64,000 bases of DNA from Dactylorhiza incarnata (taxonomy: Eukaryota; Streptophyta; Magnoliopsida; Asparagales; Orchidaceae): the NCBI GenBank assembly GCA_033032865.1, contig JAWHQI010000013.1, positions 992,001 through 1,056,000 of the forward strand, written 5' to 3'. The position numbers and the translations under genes are program-made. Shown here piece after piece: positions 34,334 to 44,939 of the stretch (position 1 is its first letter; each line of letters opens with the position of its first letter). Under the pieces are notes generated by a model. The model had not been told where the DNA came from. It was given only the letters and a program-made list of their open reading frames with translations, and did not search any database.

Positions 34334-34710
34334 CTGGCGAACCTCTGGCCAGAGGGGGAGTCACAGCCCATTCTCACAGTAAGCAATGGAGATGGCGAGC
34401 TCATCTGCGGATGGATCGTTGAGGGCGGCGGAGCTCGGCGGGAGGCGAGTAGTATACCCCGAAGGGATATACTTATCCACGATGGAAAGGAACTCGTCGC
34501 TGGTTAGCGAGGTGCCGAAGAAGCAGTGATTGCGGAAAGCCCCGACGCACCTGGCTCGCCCTTCGGCTTCACCCTCGACAACCATGTTTGCAGTTTTAGC
34601 GAACCGGGAAAAGAGACGCGAGCGTGAGTCAAAAACTTGCGAGAGGGCCTGGAAGGAAAAAGAGAGGTTGGAGGGCAGTAAAGGCGGTAGTTGAGATGAT
34701 AAAAATTGGC

Positions 34711-34721
34711 AGCTATTTATA
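34711..34721 (-). promoter_or_regulatory. TATA box for antisense gene 1
   Basis: Minus strand TATAAATAGCT, about 125 bases upstream of the ATG at 34585, a normal distance for a plant core promoter with a short leader. Confidence 0.65.
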
Positions 34722-34739
34722 GAAGTAAAAAAGGGGGGG

Positions 34740-35519
34740 GGGGGATTCGAAGCGCCGGGGGTGCAGATAGCAGAATCGCGCGGTAATTTTCTGACCTTCC
34801 GAGGCCTTACACACTCCCAGTCGGTTGGCTTTCCGGCTAAGTCCCTTGATTCGCTTCCAGCGAGCCAAACCTGCAGAAAGAAAAAATGAAAGAAAAGCGA
34901 GGGAGCGACGATATCTCGCGAGCCAGACACATCCGAACAAGAAAGCAAGATGCGAGCACTCTTAGCATAACGATAAAAATTATACGGCGCGAGAAAAGAA
35001 AAAAGTCCGCGAGTGGGCGAGAATATTCTTATTACAAATAACCATTGTCGTTCGTAACTGACAGAGGCGGGAGAAAGTAGTTGCAAGAGCGAGAGATGAG
35101 TAACAATAGGTTGTTGCTGTTTAATAGTTGAGCCATTTCCAGCTACCACGACCTCGCACACCGGAGCGAGGTGGAACCCTTGGGTAATGATACTCGAGGA
35201 CCGACTGGACCTCGCACTGCATCAGCCACATGTAGTCATCGATTCGCGTGAGGTGCACCCTAGGGGAGGTGACCTCGTTGCGAGCGTGCGTTTGCGTCCT
35301 CCATTGCGGCAAACCTCTCTTGCAATATTGAGGTGTGTTTTTGAAATATATCCGTGACACACCTCTTCATCTGCTCTAAGTCACTGGGATCCCCCAAGAA
35401 GTACGTGATCTTGTCCGGCGAGGGAGGGGGGGGGACATTTCCACCTCACCGTGCTCTGACTCGGTGGGCAGGGTTGGAGGAACACCTGCGAGTGAAGAAC
35501 TAACCTAAGAAACAATATA
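34740..35519. other. Inter-gene region of the Tat antisense block
   Basis: Promoter-side sequence of antisense gene 1 and the 3' side of antisense gene 2. A G run of about 13 bases sits at 34734-34745. No further motif recognised; possible intron ends (for example minus-strand CACTCGCAG|GTG near 35490) suggest antisense gene 2 may extend into it. Confidence 0.4.
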
Positions 35520-36289
35520 AGAGGCAGCGAGCAAAAATTGTTTGCCCGGTGGGGTAAGAGAGGTACCAGGCCGCGTGCGAGAAGAACCTGGCTGGCCGGT
35601 GAAGGCTTCGGTAAAGGCCAGAGTGAGAGACTTCCCTAAGCCGGGCCGATGTACCGGCACACTCGCGACCTGAGGCTCGACAAGCAGCGAGCCGTCGGGG
35701 CTCCATTGGCCCAGGATGCCAAACCCGGGGGGATGCTATTCTGTTTCGGCAGACGGGGCGAGCCCAAGGGGGTAGGGACTCGCCTCTCCAGAGTCGGGGG
35801 GGGGGGGGGGTGAGACCCTGCAGAAAAGAGTAATGCGAGTCAGCGCCCAAAGAAGAATAATCGAGAGCGGGACCAAATAACTTACCGGGAGGCGGGGGTG
35901 AGGCTCATAAGTCAGTTGTCCTCACATCCGGTGGTGGATCATCGCTCCTGGTCGACGTAAGGCGAGACCCCATCGGAGATGGCCTGATGAGGTTTTCATC
36001 GGCAGGATCATCCTGCAAGCAGGAAAGCAGAGTTAAGCAAACACCGTTGACGTCATCGAATATTTTGCGGCAGAACCTGTGGGGCGAGCTCGTGGTGGGG
36101 AGGCGAGGACACAGGCAACGACTCGTCCTCTCCTAGTGCTCGCCGAATGTTCTTCGCCTTCTTAATCTGATGTGGAGGCGGATGCGGAGTGGGTTCCGAA
36201 GAGATCCAAGAGGCAAGCGCATTAGCTTTGGACTTTTGGCTCGCTTGCAAGGCTTTAAGGTGAGCCAGTAGCTCCTCCCTCTTAGACAT
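35520..36289 (-). pseudogene. Antisense gene 2 of the Tat element, with two introns
   Basis: ATG at 36289 opens a basic helical start (MSKREELLAHLKALQASQKS) and a Pro/Ser-rich stretch with KKAKNIRRALGEDES. Intron 1, 36013-36076 (CAG|GTTCTG...CTTGCAG), phase 0, leads to DDPADENLIRPSPMGSRL and a TGA near 35902. Intron 2, 35818-35885, has perfect consensus ends (GTAAGT...TTTTCTGCAG). The downstream exon has a C/G homopolymer of about 17 bases (35796-35811) that makes its frame uncertain, then ILGQWSPDGSLLVEPQVA in one frame. No known domain. The three splice-like gene parts and an upstream TATA box argue that it was a real transcription unit. Confidence 0.6.
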
Positions 36290-36360
36290 TTTGGATGTGG
36301 CAAGTGATGAGCAATGAGATAGAAAAGAAGGAAAAAAGTTCATACACCGGCCCGAGAGGA

Positions 36361-36373
36361 GGGTATTTATAGC
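36361..36373 (-). promoter_or_regulatory. TATA box for antisense gene 2
   Basis: Minus strand GCTATAAATACCC, about 75 bases upstream of the ATG at 36289. Confidence 0.62.
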
Positions 36374-36469
36374 TTTGTACATGGGACCCACCAAAAGATT
36401 CTCACCACGTCTCCAAAGGACCGGCGAACACCAGGGGTTGGACATTTCTTCGCGTACCTAAGATAGCCT

Positions 36470-36487
36470 CGCGAAGAGCGGGGATTG
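36470..36487 (+). promoter_or_regulatory. Tat polypurine tract
   Basis: GCGAAGAGCGGGGATTG, the purine-rich stretch directly before the 3' LTR. Confidence 0.6.
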
Positions 36488-37154
36488 TGTACAACCTCGG
36501 TGTCCTCCAGGAGGAGAGCAGAGGCAAAGAAGAGTAAGAAGGCGAGCGATCCATGGGGCCAGGCGAGCCGGGCTCTCGCAGGTCACTCGTGGGAAGGCGA
36601 GCAGGCCGGAGCCTAATCGCTCACTCACGGGAAGGCGGGCGAGCCGAACCTCTTGGTTCGCGAGTAAGGCCCTCGGGGGTGGCTCGCCCAAGAAGGATCC
36701 ATTGAGGGTCCGATTTTACCTAAAAGCCCCTGGTGGTCTGCAGTTAGCCCCTCCAAACAGCAGAGTTTGGCTGTAGGCAGACCCTTTTGGGCTGCGTATA
36801 GTAAAGAAGTAAGGCAGAATCACGCTATTAGCAGACCGGACTTAAAAAACTATAAATAGACCTTGAAGGGCACCTTGGGGGAGGACTCCAATCTGAATAC
36901 TCTGAGCTTCCTTCTCCCTTGGTTACTTTGGTTTAGCTTTCAGGCTCTCCAAGGTGCCCAGTCTCAGCTTTGGCTTGGGAGGGGAAGCGCTCAAAGAACT
37001 TCCGGGTGTGTGGTGAGACCTCCTCGCTGCGACCAAGGGTTTGTTCTAAGTTCTGAGTCTCCGACTGGTTTCTTTCGAGGAATTAGTAAGTGCTAGCTGC
37101 CCCTCTTCATTGAGGGCCCGAGCTCCACAAAGAAGACAAGTCCTGGTTTCAACA
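36488..37154 (+). repeat. Tat 3' LTR
   Basis: TGTACAACC...TTTCAACA, 667 bp, collinear with 10211-10874. TATA box CTATAAATAG near 36850. Followed by GTTAT (37155-37159), the right target duplication. Confidence 0.93.
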
Positions 37155-37159
37155 GTTAT

Positions 37160-38367
37160 GCCACAACCGGCCGTCAGTCTATAAGACTCAACATGTTCCT
37201 CACCGCCTCCACCCACGACTCCTAGGAACCGTGCAGGAGGAGGAAGCGGAGGACAACAAGGGGTAAAGAGACGAGCAGGTGACATGGAACTAGATAACAA
37301 GTATATTTATGTATAAAGTACTTTATCTCTAGCAGTTTTCCAGAAGTAAGCCATCTGTACTAAAGTAAGCCATAAGCACAATCCAAGAGTTCATAAGGTT
37401 CCAACAACTTTATAAAGAAACGTTAAGCCATAGTATTCATAATAAACATATATGAAAGAGAAATTCTTTATAAAAAGAACAACTATAAAAGTAACCTTAA
37501 CTTATATGTATACACTCACAAACACATAAGTTAAGGGATCTGACACTAAGGTAAAGTGATCGTATAAAAGAGCCCATACTAATTTATATGATGAGGTCTT
37601 GTTTATGCAATGATGTTATGCTATGCTATGCTATGCAATGCAATGATGCAACTTACCCACTCGACTCTGTACGTACATACCTTTTTGTTAGTTCCCTCTG
37701 TTTGAGTATGATAACTCAGGTACCCTGTTGGGGAAAACGAGGGTAGTGGATCAGGCATGTCTACTTCTAGGCTCTCTCAAAACCTCCTCGCCTAGACCTT
37801 TTTGTACGGCCTTGAAGAACACACTAGGGTATCCGTATACTAGTTGGCAAGCACAACTCTATAATAATTTGCGGAGCCTCCAACTCGCAGGACTATCTAG
37901 TCCTTCTTAGACAATACTGAGCCTACCACTCACAGGATTATCCAGTCCTTGTACCATTTTGTCCCAAATTTGGGATGTGGTTTACTTATCGAGTTCTCCT
38001 ACTTACTACTCTTGTCTATCGTTAAGTAATACTTAGAAGTTTAGGGTGAATCCTGGACATCCCGAGATCTACCCGGTGAAGGGCTCTCAGCGGTACTAGG
38101 GAATGCGATGGTGGCTGAAGCCCAAATCCCCCTTCCCAAGATATTTACTCTTATTGGTGACTACCCATTCTTTTACCGTAATACCTTTCATGTTGTGCTG
38201 TGTTATAAGGGTGTTTTCAACTACATGGATAGGGTAGCCATGGACCTCCATTGAGCACCAGTCCTTGCCTTGCTTAGTAGTGGACTGTCTCTCCCGACGT
38301 TTCATAAACATGATCTATAAGTTTCATGACCTAGTATTAACTGGGGTTCTAGTTACTGTAATCTCCA
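37160..38367 (-). repeat. Chromovirus LTR, segment 2a (rest of LTR unit 1)
   Basis: Continues the unit begun at 9685. Blocks match unit 2: GCGGAGGACAACAAGGGGT (about 37248) against GGAGGACAACAAGGGGTG (38863), a GGTACCCTGTTGGGG block against GGTACCTCCCGTAGTGGC, and GGACATCCCGAG-CTACCCGGTGAAGGGC (38050) against 39790. Unit length without the Tat insertion is about 1734 bp. No genes. Confidence 0.72.
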
Positions 38368-40089
38368 TGTAAGACCCCATTTTTTGCAACAAACCGAGTC
38401 TTATGCCCAAAACCGCCGCTTTGCGGTTACACCAACACTCGGCAAGGTCGCCACTAGAAAACGCTGATCCTGCCGGCAATAATGATCATAGAAGAAGAAG
38501 AGTACAAATGAACAAATGGAAGTCCAAGTCCACATCACATAATATATAAAATCATAAAGATAGATGTCCACAGATAATAACTAAATAAAAGGGTAGTCAT
38601 AGAACAGACTCCTGCCCAATACATCATATCCTCACTACAAGTTCTTTCACGGAAGCAAGACTAATAATAATCACTCACTGATCCTAAGACTGGTGCTCCT
38701 GTGCTAGATTGGCACGCCTCCATCTACACCGACCTCTGGTGGTGCTGCATCTCCTCGATCCCCTAAAATGATATGGTCCACCGACCATTAGTCAAAAAGA
38801 CTAAGACTCGTTTCCCCACCCCGCCCCCAGTGGCTCCTAGGCACCGAGCGGGAAGGATGAAGTGGAGGACAACAAGGGGTGTAAAACACAGTAGATGACA
38901 TGACCTAGCTACATGAATATCTACCACTACACAGATGTGTATATATATAGAACAATAAGTAAAGCAAGGTTAAGAAAGTGTAAAGAATAATAACTGAGTA
39001 ATGTACAAGCTACAGCTAGCGGCCACAGATAGAGTAAAGAGAAGTAAGTAAGGAAGGTAACCTTGGTTTATAAGAATGCCCATACAAACCTATATACCAA
39101 GGTGTCATTTAGCAAAACCTATCGTATAAAAAGTCCCATACCAATTTATACGATAAGGGTAGGCGTTGAAATGCAGTGTTTATGCCATGACATGCAGTGT
39201 TATGTTGATTAATGTTATATTCACGCAAGTGCAACTCATGCAGCCGACTCTATGCGCACAGATTTTTAGTTCCCCCTTTTGGAGTTTGCTAAACTCTCAG
39301 GTACCTCCCGTAGTGGCAAACAAAGGCGGTGGGTTGAGCCTCGCCCACCTCTAGGTTGGTATTCGCACTACCTAACCTAGACCTTTCGTATGCCTCAACG
39401 CAAAGAACACAACCGCGGAGCGCCTGCGTACTCTTACTGGCTAGTCCACTAGACTTTTCCTTAGCTAAGTGATAACCACACTCGTCGAGTCAAAGTATCA
39501 ACGCCGGTGCGAATGACCATCCAATACTAAAGACCCACCACCTTCATGCACATATAAATATGATTACTTCATATCTCCAAGCCATAGGCTCTCGGGCTAA
39601 CTTGCCCACCTTAATAACCTTATGAGTCACCGACTCACCGGACTAACCCATCCGTACCTACATCCACCGAGCCTACTGCTCTTAAGACCAAACCAACTAA
39701 CCACCCATAGCAACGGGATGTGGGTGAGTATATTATTAAGTTAAACTTGCATAACAATTTATTTCTACAATTTTGGGTTAACCATGGACTTCCCGAGGAC
39801 TACCCTGTGAGGGGCTCGCTGCGGTACTAGGAGCTATGATGGGCTGAACCCCATAGATCCCTTTACAAGGAACTTATTCTTATTGATGTCTACCCTTGAC
39901 CTGACCACTATTAATGTTACACTTACTAACACTACATGTGTTTTACTCCACTCCAAGGGAATGACAACCTCTCATCGATCCCATGCACACTCTTGCCTCC
40001 TAGTCAACCAGGCATCTCACTCCTACCCTATTTTGTTGACCCCTTTCAAACTCACTTAGTCTGGGTGCACCAACTTCCTTAACTTCCTA
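38368..40089 (-). repeat. Chromovirus LTR, segment 2b (LTR unit 2, tandem copy)
   Basis: 1722 bp, starting with TGTAAGACCCC and ending where another TGTAAGACC begins (40090). It is a diverged tandem copy of unit 1, nearly the same length. No genes. Confidence 0.7.
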
Positions 40090-41945
40090 TGTAAGACCTA
40101 CACGCTTATCTTAATTCAGCATTTTCACTATACGTAGACCACTTGAACTACATGATAGATAAAAAGAGAAAGACTCCAAATGCTCATCCAAATGACCCAA
40201 GATTATTATTGGGAGTGTGTAATGATATCTTAAGACTATCTCCAGAAATTCATAATTTTCCTAATTTATTTGGCATTTATTATAATTTCTTCAATGCCAG
40301 GGAACCTATGACTTTGAACATCAAGTATGGTTTTCTAATAAACTATGGCCTTACTAAAATTTTTACAACTATATACCATCATAATAACAACCATATATAA
40401 AATTCATTAATATCCAGAAAGGTTTTGACCTCCAATTAAAATATTGACTAATTTATCAAAATCAAGGATTAACAAAGAAATTACCAAAAATACTCATTTA
40501 AAAATTACAAGAAAATTAACAGGTGTCTAAGGTGATCAGTAAGGTTCACTGCCTGAGTTCCATAAATTTATTTGACCATATAAATCCTTTATTTAAATTA
40601 ACAAAGCCTAGAGCACTATGTGGAGGGAACCATATATAAATTCCTTCAAAAATTACACTAAAATTAACAAATCATAAACTTGCCCTAAAAAGTCCTCTAA
40701 CCAAGTTTCATGATTTTTCAATGAATATTAAACCCTAAATTAATTCCACTTATAAATAGGTCAAACAAAGGACTTGTGAATGACGTAATATATAGATCAT
40801 TCTAAAATTCACAATAAAATTATCAAAGAGCAATATCACTAATACAAGCTCACTGCCAAATTTTCATGAACATCAAAGGTTATATGAACATCTAAATTCT
40901 TCTTATAAGTAAGTGCCCTAATTGGTTCTTAATTAATTCAGAGGGGATAAATGTTCCTAAAAATCCCAGGTAAATTATCTAGGGCATATTACCACCCTAT
41001 GAACCTCTCTACCAAGTTCTAAGTCAATCAAATGGTATATGACCCTATGTCTTTCAATAGGTTCAATATACAACCCTAGGGTTTGAACTTAGGGTTCTAG
41101 GGCACATCCACCCCAAACCACCCAAACCACATGTGGGGGTGTTTTATGTGATGTTAAATCAGTGGCCAAGGTTTCATCACTTTTGGACGAGGATAGACCA
41201 CTCAACCCATCAAGTGCACTTTTGACCTAATATCCCATAGTTTGACCAAATTTGAGTTGCTTAATTACCCAACCAAATCAATCCAAAAAGGGATGAAATT
41301 TTTACCAATCATGTCATGACACTAAGAACCACCCACCAAACTTTGGTAGGGATTGGAGGTGTACCCTAAACATAAATCATACATGGTTTATTAAATGTTT
41401 GCAAAAACTATAGAAAAATTTCCTCAAAAAATTCGCATTTTTGGATATGTTGAGGGTGTGGATGTAAGTAGGCTATGACCCAAATTTCAGAGCATTTGGA
41501 TGTCTGGATTGATGGGGGCACTCAAATAAATCTCTGGTCAACCTTATGTATAGGCTGCACCGTTTGAGTGTTGTGGTTAGACCACTAACCCAATTGGTGT
41601 GAAATTAATTTTAAAATAAACTAGACCTCAGGGGCTACAAGTTTGATGTTGAACATTTTTCCAGTAGAGGGCTCTAAGTATTTTTAATAAATAAAAACAT
41701 TAACTGCATAAAGTATGACAGTATATACATAACATACAAATCAAATCATTTTGGTCTGCGCATATCATATCGCGCCAGATCGGACGGCCCCTGCTCATCA
41801 TCCCCGATGAGCCAACAGATCTGGTGAGCCCATCCTGGAGCCACTTTCCGTGGATTTTCCCGGCCACCTGTACCCCTCCCAGGCCGGCCAATGTAACCAC
41901 CACCTCCGTTGAGGTAGTGAACAACAATAGGCGGTGATAGGGCGG
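40090..41945 (-). repeat. Chromovirus LTR, segment 2c (LTR body)
   Basis: AT-rich, non-coding, with many AAATTCAC / CATGGTTT-type words and no reading frame of note. It ends at the insertion site of element A; GGCGG (41941-41945) is the left target duplication of A. Confidence 0.65.
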
Positions 41946-43227
41946 TGATAAAGTAGTTTTTATATAAGTTTTTAATAGAAATTTTTGTAATTATTTAATA
42001 TGATTTTTCCTTTTTATGTCAATTTTAGGTTATAAGTAGTTCTTTTTGTAATTTTGATTCTAACTTAGCCTAATTTTAATATTTGCAGATTTTTGGACAA
42101 ATTGGGAAAATATTGCATTACACGCCCTCGGTCACGCCCGTGACCAAGGGCGTGTAACTTGAAGACCAGTCCAGGTCGATGCCGTGCTGTTGAGCTAGTC
42201 CACACCCAGTCACGCCCCATGTCACGCCCGTGACCCAAAGTCACGCCCGTGACCATGGGCGTGTAATATTAGAATCTGCCGCGTGGAGCTGCCGTCGAGA
42301 CGAGAAGTTGCCGTTGAGAAGTCAACCAAAGTCACGCCCGTGACCCAAAGTCACGCCCGTGACCTTCCCGCGTGATCCAAGCACGCCGCCGCGCGGTCTG
42401 CCTAGCCCATGCCGCATTAAATGAAGCTGTCCTGAGTCACGCCCGTGACCCATATGTCACGCCCGTGACATGTCCGATTTTCTCCCGCCGTCACGCCAAG
42501 CCCACGCCGCTGCCGGATCCAATGTTATAGTGATTACACGCCCTTGGTCACGCCCGTGACCGAGGGCGTGTAACTTGAAAATTTTGCCTATAAATACAGA
42601 GGCTCTCCTTGAGTCCAGGGTTCAGAAATTTGGAGATGGGGAGGTGCTGTTAGAGCTGAGAGTGAGTTTTTCAAGTTAATGTTCATGTTTCTTAAGGCTT
42701 TCATGTTCTCCTCCTTCCCTTTTTCATGCAATGTTGTAGTGTAACTTTCGTGTACTAGTTTTCTTAAGCTTGCAACTTTCATTTTCCTTAGCCTTGCACT
42801 CTTAATTTAAGGCTTGTAATAGTTCTTTGATTTTCAATAAAATTAGTTTTCTCTTTCATGTTCTTTTTCTCCTTAAGTAATTTCTTCCTTTTCATGCAAG
42901 GTTAAATTTTTCTCTCCTTAGTAATGTTCTCTTTTTTATGCAATGTCAATTTCTCTTTCTTTTCATGCAATGTTCAAGCTTTTCATTTAGTTTGAATTTA
43001 GTTTTAATTTTAGTTAAGCGAAAACAAACCACCTCAAATTTTCGTCGATAAAATAATAGTGATTCTCCTCGAAGTAGAAGTAATCAACGCGCCCCGTGGA
43101 ATACGACCTTGATATTCCTAAATATCCTATACTATAGACGATAAGGTACACTTGCCTTTATCGGATATAGTTTTGGAGAAAATCTTAACCCTTCACTAAA
43201 TTTCAAAACCTACCAAATTAAATATCA
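41946..43227 (+). repeat. A 5' LTR
   Basis: TGATAAAG...AAATATCA. 42119-42573 has eight copies of GTCACGCCCGTGAC, the reverse complement of the motif in element N. Larger palindromes cap both ends of the array (42119-42157 and 42536-42573, arms of 19 bases with one mismatch: TTACACGCCCT... / ...AGGGCGTGTAA). The TATA box TATAAATA is at 42589-42596, just after the second cap. Confidence 0.94.
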
Positions 43228-43233
43228 AGTTTT

Positions 43234-43251
43234 TGGCGCCGTTGCCGGGGA
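43234..43251 (+). promoter_or_regulatory. A primer-binding site, tRNA-Asp type
   Basis: TGGCGCCGTTGCCGGGGA, six bases after the LTR. Confidence 0.95.
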
Positions 43252-43390
43252 CTTTGCGTAGATATTTTGAAAAGAGGATAGCTATTAATTTTATCATGCT
43301 TCTTTCTATTTTAGTTTGCTTTTTCTAACTTTCAAAAAGAAAAAAAAAATATTTTTAGTTTTTCTTCTTCCTTTCTTCTCTTTCTAGTGT

Positions 43391-44939
43391 ATGACCCGAG
43401 GTAGCACTTCGATTCTTCCTTTTGATCTGGAGATCGAGCGAACCCTTTTGAGGCACCGCCGTTCTCGTGATCAGGGAAATCAAATAGAATCCGAAGAGTC
43501 GATCGGTGACACTAACGCAGCAAATATGGATCATAATCTTAATCCTCCTAATCTTAACGAGCCAAATCCTAATGAGGACGTGCAACGGACCATGTCCTAT
43601 TATGCGCGGCCGAATTTGGAAGGCACACAATCGAGTATTGTTCGCCCCACGGTGGCGAACAATAATTTTGAGATCAAGTCCAGCATCATACAAATGGTGC
43701 AACAATCGGTGACCTTTGATGGTCAACCGGACGAGGATCCAAATTCACATATCTCTTACTTTCTTGAAATTTGCGACACTTTTAAGATCAATGGCGTCAC
43801 CGATGACGCCATTCGATTACGTCTTTTTCCTTTTTCTTTGCGGTCTAAGGCCAAGCAGTGGCTGGGCTCCCTACCTAGGGGATCCATCACTACATGGGCC
43901 GAAATGGCGGAAAAATTTCTTAATAAATATTTCCCGCCTTCAAAGACTGCTAAATTGCGCACGGATATTGCATCGTTCATGCAAATCGACTCGGAGACTC
44001 TCTATGACACATGGGAGCGCTTCAAGGAGCTTTTGCGTCGATGCCCTCACCATGCACTTGCCACTTGGCAACAAGTGCAAGTTTTTTATAATGGCTTAAA
44101 TCTCCAAACGAGGCAAATGATTGATGCGGCCGCCGGGGGGACATTAAATAATAAAACCCCGATCGCCGCTCAAGAGCTTTTCGAAGAGATGGCCACAAAT
44201 GCGTATCAATGGAACATGCCCCGAGCGCGGCCTAATAAGCCGGCCGGAATTTTTGAAATAGACGCAAACGCAAATTTGGCTTTACAAGTTGAGCGCTTAA
44301 CAAAGCAAGTGGCGGAGATGTCTGTTTCCTCCGCCACTCCTCCTTGGGCCAATAACGTTTTAATTGAAGAACATGTTGACTACATGGGAAATCCACCTCG
44401 GCCTTCCTATAACCCGAACACCGCTCCGTATAATAACACCTACAATGCGGGTTATAGGAATCATCCGAATTTCTCATGGAGCAACCAAGGAAATGCTCAG
44501 CGTCCTATGAATTTAAATCAACCTCCCCCTAATCAACTTCTTAACTTAACTCCGCCTCAAAAATTGATTTCTCAAAATTATAATCCACCCGGTTTTCCAC
44601 CGCAACAGCAAAAACTCTCTCCGATTGAAGAGGTTTTTGCAAAATATGTTGCTACAAATGAAACGAACATCCGGAACCTTACCGGATCAATCAAAAATTT
44701 AGAGAATCAAGTGGGCCAACTCGCAAAGATGATTTCTGAGCGTCAACAAGGAGCACTACCGGGGAACACCGAGCAAAATCCAAAGGAGAGCGCGCACGCG
44801 ATTACACTCCGAAGCGGGAAGGAGGTGGTTCAAAAGCAGGACGAACCCAAGGTAATTTCCTCTCCTCCTCCTACTTTTAATTCATCTTCGAATTTGCCCG
44901 CTACGATAGCTCCGCACTCTTTTATTTTAAATCCGCGCG
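43391..44939 (+). CDS. A Gag (N-terminal part of Gag-Pol), cut by B2
   Basis: ATG at 43391 (MTRGSTSILPFDLEIERTLL). The capsid-like core follows: VTFDGQPDEDPNSHISYFLE, FPFSLRSKAKQWLGSLP, ITTWAEMAEKFLNKYFPP, ETLYDTWERFKELLRRCP, QVQVFYNGLN. Then a coil (LQVERLTKQVAEM), EEHVDYMGN, the Athila signature YNAGYRNHPNFSWSN, and near the C-terminus KNLENQVGQLAKMISERQ and HAITLRSGKEV. The usual Athila Cys-His knuckle between the coil and the YMGN block is missing; the only cysteines lie in the capsid region. No stop separates Gag from protease, so this is the front of a long polyprotein, interrupted at 44939 by element B2. Forms cytoplasmic particles around element RNA. Confidence 0.9.

Larger units (their letters stand above)
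29909..34585 (-). pseudogene. Antisense gene 1 of the Tat element (Transposase_28-like), with introns, split by a solo LTR
   Basis: Read right to left from ATG at 34585 (MVVEGEAEGRAR). The N-terminal half matches the plant family named putative gypsy-type transposon domain (Pfam Transposase_28): LTSDEFLSIVDKYIPSGY, then LTPNAIAVMVAFAYYL, VFRKVFSYRAYND and HYWRQKFVLVKR. Intron 34259-34333 (GTAAAT...TTTTTCAG) joins two exons in phase 0. A TGA lies just before it (34363-34365). The solo LTR interrupts at 33967/31250. The C-terminal half (30320-30840) is a Glu/Lys/Ala coiled coil (DRDAKELHRELKEASEAIAS). A second intron starts at 30320 (GTAAGCC); its in-frame acceptor is 30239, leading to ASQLLSWNADLEAEVALLK and a stop at 29909. 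Function unknown; broken by stops and the insertion. Confidence 0.78.
10211..37154 (+). mobile_element. Tat-lineage Ty3/gypsy retrotransposon, TSD GTTAT, with two nested insertions
   Basis: Bounded by a 664-bp 5' LTR and a 667-bp 3' LTR and flanked on both sides by GTTAT (10206-10210, 37155-37159). Removing element B1 and the solo LTR leaves about 12.0 kb, a normal Tat size. Internal order: gag, protease, RT, integrase, a 95-bp tandem array, then an antisense gene region before the 3' LTR. An array plus antisense extra ORFs between pol and the 3' LTR is characteristic of the Tat/Retand group. The LTRs differ at roughly 25 sites by eye (about 4 percent), so it is older than the elements inside it. 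Gag and pol are broken and the RNase H region is largely deleted. Confidence 0.9.

Noticed and set aside
43234..43251. tRNA gene at the TGGCGCCGTTGCCGGGG motifs
   Set aside because: These are primer-binding sites complementary to the 3' end of tRNA-Asp, not tRNA genes; no cloverleaf surrounds them.
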